Shown in pieces: positions 6,664 to 10,026 of a stretch of DNA of 10,026 bases. The stretch comes from JAYRWN01 sp041917975 (lineage in GTDB: Bacteria > Bacteroidota > Bacteroidia > Chitinophagales > Saprospiraceae). The position numbers and the translations under genes were made by a program. Where the stretch lies: the NCBI GenBank assembly GCA_041917975.1, contig JAYRWN010000139.1:1-10026 (forward strand). The letters run 5' to 3'. Within the stretch, counting starts at the first letter, position 1; every line of letters begins with the position of its first letter. The notes beneath the pieces were generated by a model. That model worked only from the letters and a program-made list of their open reading frames with translations. It did no database searches and was not told where the DNA came from.

Positions 6664-9480
6664 ATGCCTAAAGATCCTTCTATTAAATCGGTTCTGATTA
6701 TCGGTTCCGGTCCCATAATTATCGGTCAAGCTTGTGAATTTGATTATTCGGGCTCGCAGGCCTCACGTTCCCTAAGGGAGGAGGACATAGAGGTTACCCT
6801 CATTAATTCCAACCCGGCAACGATTATGACCGATCCGGTTACTGCCGACCACATTTACCTGTGGCCACTGACGGTGGAGAGCATAGAAAAAATTCTTCAG
6901 GAAAGACATATTGATGCAGTATTGCCTACCATGGGCGGACAAACCGCATTAAACCTGGCTAAGGAAGCCGGAGCTTTAGGGATTTGGGAAAAATACAATA
7001 TACGCCTCATTGGAGCTGATCTGGAAGCCATAGAACGCACCGAAAATCGCGAGCAATTTCGTAACCTCATGAATGAGCTGGGCATGCAGGTCGCTCCATC
7101 CGTGATCGCCAACTCGTTTTTGGAAGGAAAGGAAGCAGCCCAGATCATTGGATTTCCTTTGGTTATCCGCCCATCATTTACTTTAGGAGGCACTGGAGGT
7201 TCTTTTGTGATGAAGGATGAAGATTTTGACGAAGCGTTACGTCGTGGTCTCAACGCCTCCCCCAGTCATGAAGTGTTGGTGGAAAAAGCGGTATTGGGCT
7301 GGAAAGAGTTTGAATTGGAGCTTTTACGGGATAATTTAAATAATGTAGTGATCATTTGTACGGTGGAAAACTTGGATCCCATGGGTATTCACACCGGGGA
7401 CTCCATTACCGTGGCTCCGGCGATGACATTATCGGATACCGCTTATCAGCACATGCGCGATTCGGCTATTCTGATGATGCGTTCCCTGGGCAACTTTGCC
7501 GGAGGCTGCAACGTACAGTTTGCCCTGCAACCGGAAACAGAGGAATTAATCGCGGTAGAGATAAACCCGCGAGTGTCACGGTCCTCCGCTTTAGCCAGCA
7601 AAGCCACCGGTTATCCGATTGCCAAGATTGCCGCAAAACTGGCTATCGGTTATAATCTGGATGAGCTGAAGAATCAAATCACCAAAACCACGTCGGCCTA
7701 TTTCGAACCAACATTGGACTACGTGATTGTCAAGATGCCACGGTGGAATTTCGAAAAATTCTATGGATCCGACCATATTTTGGGCCTACAAATGAAATCC
7801 GTGGGCGAAGTTATGGCCATCGGGCGGACGTTCCAGGAAGCTTTGCAGAAAGCTTGTCAATCCCTGGAAAACAACCGCATGGGCTTAGGCGCTGATAAAA
7901 AAGAATGGATCAAAACATCCGACATCCTTGAGCGCCTGGAGAAAGTGAGCGATGATCGTATCTTCCGCATCAAGGATGCCATGCGTTTGGGGGTACCCTT
8001 AAAAACCATTCAAAAGTTAACCCATATCGATCCATGGTTCTTAAAACAAATCCGCTCCATGGTGACCATAGAGGATCAACTGATGAAATACAATGTGGCG
8101 GACGATTTACCTCGCGATTTTTTACTGGATCTAAAACGAGCCGGGTATTCGGATGGTCAAATTGCCTGGTTAATGCGGATCAAAGAGAGTGAAGTTACTG
8201 CTCACCGCAAACATCTGGGCATCCACCGCGTCTATAAAATGGTGGATACCTGTGCGGCCGAGTTCGAAGCAAAAACGCCTTACTTTTATTCCACTTTCGA
8301 CACGGAAAACGAGAGCATTCCCTCTACAAAGAAAAAGGTGATTATTTTAGGCTCCGGCCCTAACCGCATCGGCCAGGGAATAGAGTTTGACTACTGTTGC
8401 GTTCATGGTGTCCTGGCGGTTAAAGAAGCGGGATACGAGGCCATCATGGTTAATTGTAATCCGGAGACCGTTTCTACCGACTTTGACATCGCCGACAAAC
8501 TTTATTTTGAGCCGGTGTTCTGGGAACACTTATTAGAAATCATCGAGCTGGAAAAGCCCACCGGTGTCATCGTTCAATTGGGTGGTCAAACCGCATTAAA
8601 GCTTGCTGAAAACCTGTATAAACTCGGCATTCCTATCATTGGTACTCAGTTTCCTGACATGGACCTGGCCGAAGACCGGGGTGAATTTTCTACCTTACTG
8701 CAACGCTTGGGAATTCCATATCCAAAATTTGGTGTAGCCCGCACGGTTGATGAGGCGCTGGACGTAGCGACCAAAATCCCCTACCCGCTATTGGTTCGGC
8801 CTTCGTATGTGTTGGGTGGCCAAAGCATGCGTATCGTCATCAACGACCAGGAATTGGAAAACACCACCTTAAGCATTTTCAAAAATTTGCCTGATAATAA
8901 GGTACTCATCGATCATTTCTTAGAACGGGCTAAAGAAGCCGAAGTAGATGCTATCTGTGATGGTGACGACGTGCATATTATGGGTATCATGGAACACATC
9001 GAGCCGGCCGGGATACATTCCGGCGACAGTTCGGCCGTTTTACCTACCTACAGTTTGAGTGAAAAGGTGGTACAAACCATGGTTGAGCACACAGAAAAAA
9101 TAGCCCGGGCTTTGAAAATTAAAGGATTGATCAACATCCAGTTTGCCATTAAAAAAGATGAGGTTTTTGTCATAGAGGCGAACCCGCGAGCTTCCCGGAC
9201 CACACCATTTATTGCTAAAGCCTACGGCATCCCCTACCTGAATATAGCTACCCATGTCATGTTGGGCCACAAAAAATTGAAAGATTTTACTTACGATAAA
9301 AAACTACAAGGTTACGCCATCAAGGTTCCGGTCTTTTCGTTCGAAAAATTTCCCAATGTGGATAAAAATCTGGGGCCGGAGATGAAAAGCACCGGTGAAG
9401 CCATCTATTTTATCAAAGACCTGAAAGATCCTTTTTTCCGCGACCTGGATAATAAGCGGTCGATGTTTTTAAGTCGATAG
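6664..9480 (+). CDS. carB: CarB, carbamoyl-phosphate synthetase large subunit, short form lacking the MGS-like allosteric domain
   Basis: CarB makes carbamoyl phosphate from bicarbonate, two ATP and ammonia supplied by the glutaminase subunit CarA, feeding pyrimidine and arginine synthesis in the cytoplasm. Both ATP-grasp halves are intact. The N-terminal half has GSGPIIIGQACEFDYSG (14-30), Arg169 in RPSFTLGG, and metal ligands Gln285, Glu299 and Asn301, at the same numbers as in Escherichia coli. The C-terminal half has GSGPNRIGQGIEFDY (563-577), Arg712 in RPSYVLGG, and Gln826, Glu838 and Asn840. The oligomerisation region lies between. The protein ends at 938, about 27 residues after the conserved EMKSTGE, where the E. 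coli enzyme (1073 residues) continues into the regulatory domain binding UMP and ornithine. I recall similar short forms ending in RSM-LS in this phylum, so this is probably a lineage trait. carA is not in the window. Confidence 0.96.
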   Translation: MPKDPSIKSVLIIGSGPIIIGQACEFDYSGSQASRSLREEDIEVTLINSNPATIMTDPVTADHIYLWPLTVESIEKILQERHIDAVLPTMGGQTALNLAKEAGALGIWEKYNIRLIGADLEAIERTENREQFRNLMNELGMQVAPSVIANSFLEGKEAAQIIGFPLVIRPSFTLGGTGGSFVMKDEDFDEALRRGLNASPSHEVLVEKAVLGWKEFELELLRDNLNNVVIICTVENLDPMGIHTGDSITVAPAMTLSDTAYQHMRDSAILMMRSLGNFAGGCNVQFALQPETEELIAVEINPRVSRSSALASKATGYPIAKIAAKLAIGYNLDELKNQITKTTSAYFEPTLDYVIVKMPRWNFEKFYGSDHILGLQMKSVGEVMAIGRTFQEALQKACQSLENNRMGLGADKKEWIKTSDILERLEKVSDDRIFRIKDAMRLGVPLKTIQKLTHIDPWFLKQIRSMVTIEDQLMKYNVADDLPRDFLLDLKRAGYSDGQIAWLMRIKESEVTAHRKHLGIHRVYKMVDTCAAEFEAKTPYFYSTFDTENESIPSTKKKVIILGSGPNRIGQGIEFDYCCVHGVLAVKEAGYEAIMVNCNPETVSTDFDIADKLYFEPVFWEHLLEIIELEKPTGVIVQLGGQTALKLAENLYKLGIPIIGTQFPDMDLAEDRGEFSTLLQRLGIPYPKFGVARTVDEALDVATKIPYPLLVRPSYVLGGQSMRIVINDQELENTTLSIFKNLPDNKVLIDHFLERAKEAEVDAICDGDDVHIMGIMEHIEPAGIHSGDSSAVLPTYSLSEKVVQTMVEHTEKIARALKIKGLINIQFAIKKDEVFVIEANPRASRTTPFIAKAYGIPYLNIATHVMLGHKKLKDFTYDKKLQGYAIKVPVFSFEKFPNVDKNLGPEMKSTGEAIYFIKDLKDPFFRDLDNKRSMFLSR

Positions 9481-9492
9481 GGTTGGAGATTT

Positions 9493-9650
9493 TTGGCGCT
9501 TTAGCGCATTAGCACTTTGGCGTCTTAGCGCATTGGCATATTGGCATATTAGCATATTGGCGTCTTAGCATATTGGCGTGTTGGCGCATTGGCATATTAG
9601 CGCATTGGCATATTGGCACATTAGCGTCTTGGCATTAGCACACTAACATT
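9493..9650 (+). repeat. Degenerate 8-bp tandem repeat array, unit TTRGCRYN, about 20 copies
   Basis: The array begins 12 bases after the carB stop and reads in near-perfect 8-base register. Eighteen full units fit TTRGCRYN without exception; one unit (9629-9634) is shortened to TTGGCA, and the last (9643-9650, CTAACATT) is decayed. A possible decayed unit, TTGGAGAT, lies at 9483-9490. Position 3 is G in 10 units and A in 8. The final three bases use only seven words, mostly ATA (6), GCA (4), GTC (3) and ACA (2). A period of 8 and the many TAG triplets rule out a long reading frame. Units are direct and not spaced, so this is not a CRISPR array. Its function is unknown; it could be an inert microsatellite-like expansion, a protein-binding array or a structured 3' untranslated region. 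Confidence 0.93.
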
Positions 9651-9702
9651 TAGGGGAACAACAACGGTATAAACTCGGGCGTTTTAGAAAAAAGAACAGC
9701 CC

Positions 9703-10026
9703 ATGTGTAAGAACTACACGCATTATTTCATAAGCCTGGGTTTTATTGGCCTGCTGAAATTTTCTTTGTTTGCGCAACAAAACTCACCGGAGCCCATAGT
9801 ATCGGTGAAAGTTTATCTCAATGCCTTTAAAGAAACTATTCATGACCGGACAGATCAAAATTCGGCGGGATTAAAAACGCATTACGTAATAAAAGAAGGG
9901 CGGGTAGGCATTCCCTCTCTGGCAGTGCAAATGCATAGCCGTACCATATGGAGTCATGAGTTAGAAATTCTGCCCATTTGGTATGATGTAAAAAGAAACA
10001 GCCTGGAAGTAGAAATAAATAATCAA
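9703..10026 (+). CDS. Exported protein, possible outer-membrane protein (3' end off the window)
   Basis: An uninterrupted frame of 108 codons starts at ATG 9703 and runs off the right edge. The N-terminus is a credible signal peptide: Lys3, a hydrophobic core at about residues 9-23 (FISLGFIGLLKFSLF) and likely cleavage after Ala24 before QQ. The mature part begins with a region containing VSVKVYLNAF (about 33-42). It then has alternating segments (SLAVQMHSRTIWSHELEILP, about 71-90) that recall beta-strand proteins exported by Bacteroidota, where a phrase with a HE-I/L-E-L core is common. The 52 bases between the repeat array and the start show no clear -7 element. Coding is supported by length, signal peptide and reading-frame continuity; family and function are not recognised. 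Confidence 0.7.
   Translation, partial: MCKNYTHYFISLGFIGLLKFSLFAQQNSPEPIVSVKVYLNAFKETIHDRTDQNSAGLKTHYVIKEGRVGIPSLAVQMHSRTIWSHELEILPIWYDVKRNSLEVEINNQ

Noticed and set aside
6897..7253. Minus-strand open frame of 118 codons inside carB
   Set aside because: It is antisense to highly conserved ATP-grasp sequence and its serine/arginine-rich product is typical of a shadow frame.
9495..9508. GCGC-TTTA-GCGC hairpin after carB as a rho-independent terminator
   Set aside because: The stem is only four to five base pairs, no T run follows, and it falls out of the repeat units themselves.
9493..9650. The repeat array as a CRISPR locus or a coding repeat
   Set aside because: The units are only 8 bases, abut without spacers, and carry no palindrome; stop codons occur in the array because the period is not a multiple of three.
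9481..9702. Remnant of the CarB MGS-like domain in another frame (frameshifted gene)
   Set aside because: The sequence after the stop is dominated by the 8-bp array, and no frame shows MGS-like motifs.

Overview
The window looks like chromosomal DNA from a member of the Bacteroidota. The grounds are a perfect Bacteroidota-type -7 promoter element (TAnnTTTG) 24 bases before carB, starts without clear Shine-Dalgarno sequences, exported outer-membrane-like proteins at both edges, and a CarB protein of the short form I recall from this phylum. The genus cannot be told from the sequence. No mobile element, tRNA, rRNA, CRISPR array or phage gene is visible, and most of the window is housekeeping sequence.

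Layout. Bases 1-1055 (minus strand) hold two exported, probably beta-barrel proteins of unknown function. Their genes overlap by ATGA (447-450), and the second runs off the left edge. A 113-base divergent spacer leads to the plus-strand genes. First comes mfd (transcription-repair coupling factor, 1169-4549), then, in a tight run, two membrane proteins with bacterial PH-like bPH2 (DUF304) domains, equivalent to the YdbS/YdbT pair of Bacillus (4557-5084 and 5062-6570). Spacings of 7 and -23 bases suggest one transcript. A 93-base gap with its own promoter precedes carB (6664-9480), the large subunit of carbamoyl-phosphate synthetase. This protein stops where the regulatory MGS-like domain would begin. 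Downstream is a compact array of an 8-bp repeat (9493-9650), then the start of another exported protein (9703 to the right edge).

How the genes relate. Mfd removes RNA polymerase stalled at lesions and recruits UvrA for repair. CarB makes carbamoyl phosphate for pyrimidine and arginine synthesis. The bPH2 pair is a membrane complex of uncertain role, linked in Bacillus to resistance against antimicrobial peptides. No shared pathway joins them; only the mfd-bPH2-bPH2 unit looks co-expressed.

Most worth a second look are the degenerate 8-bp array with its restricted set of unit variants, the CarB lacking an allosteric domain, and the four bPH2 copies over two genes coupled to mfd. I found no convincing evidence of a wholly new system.
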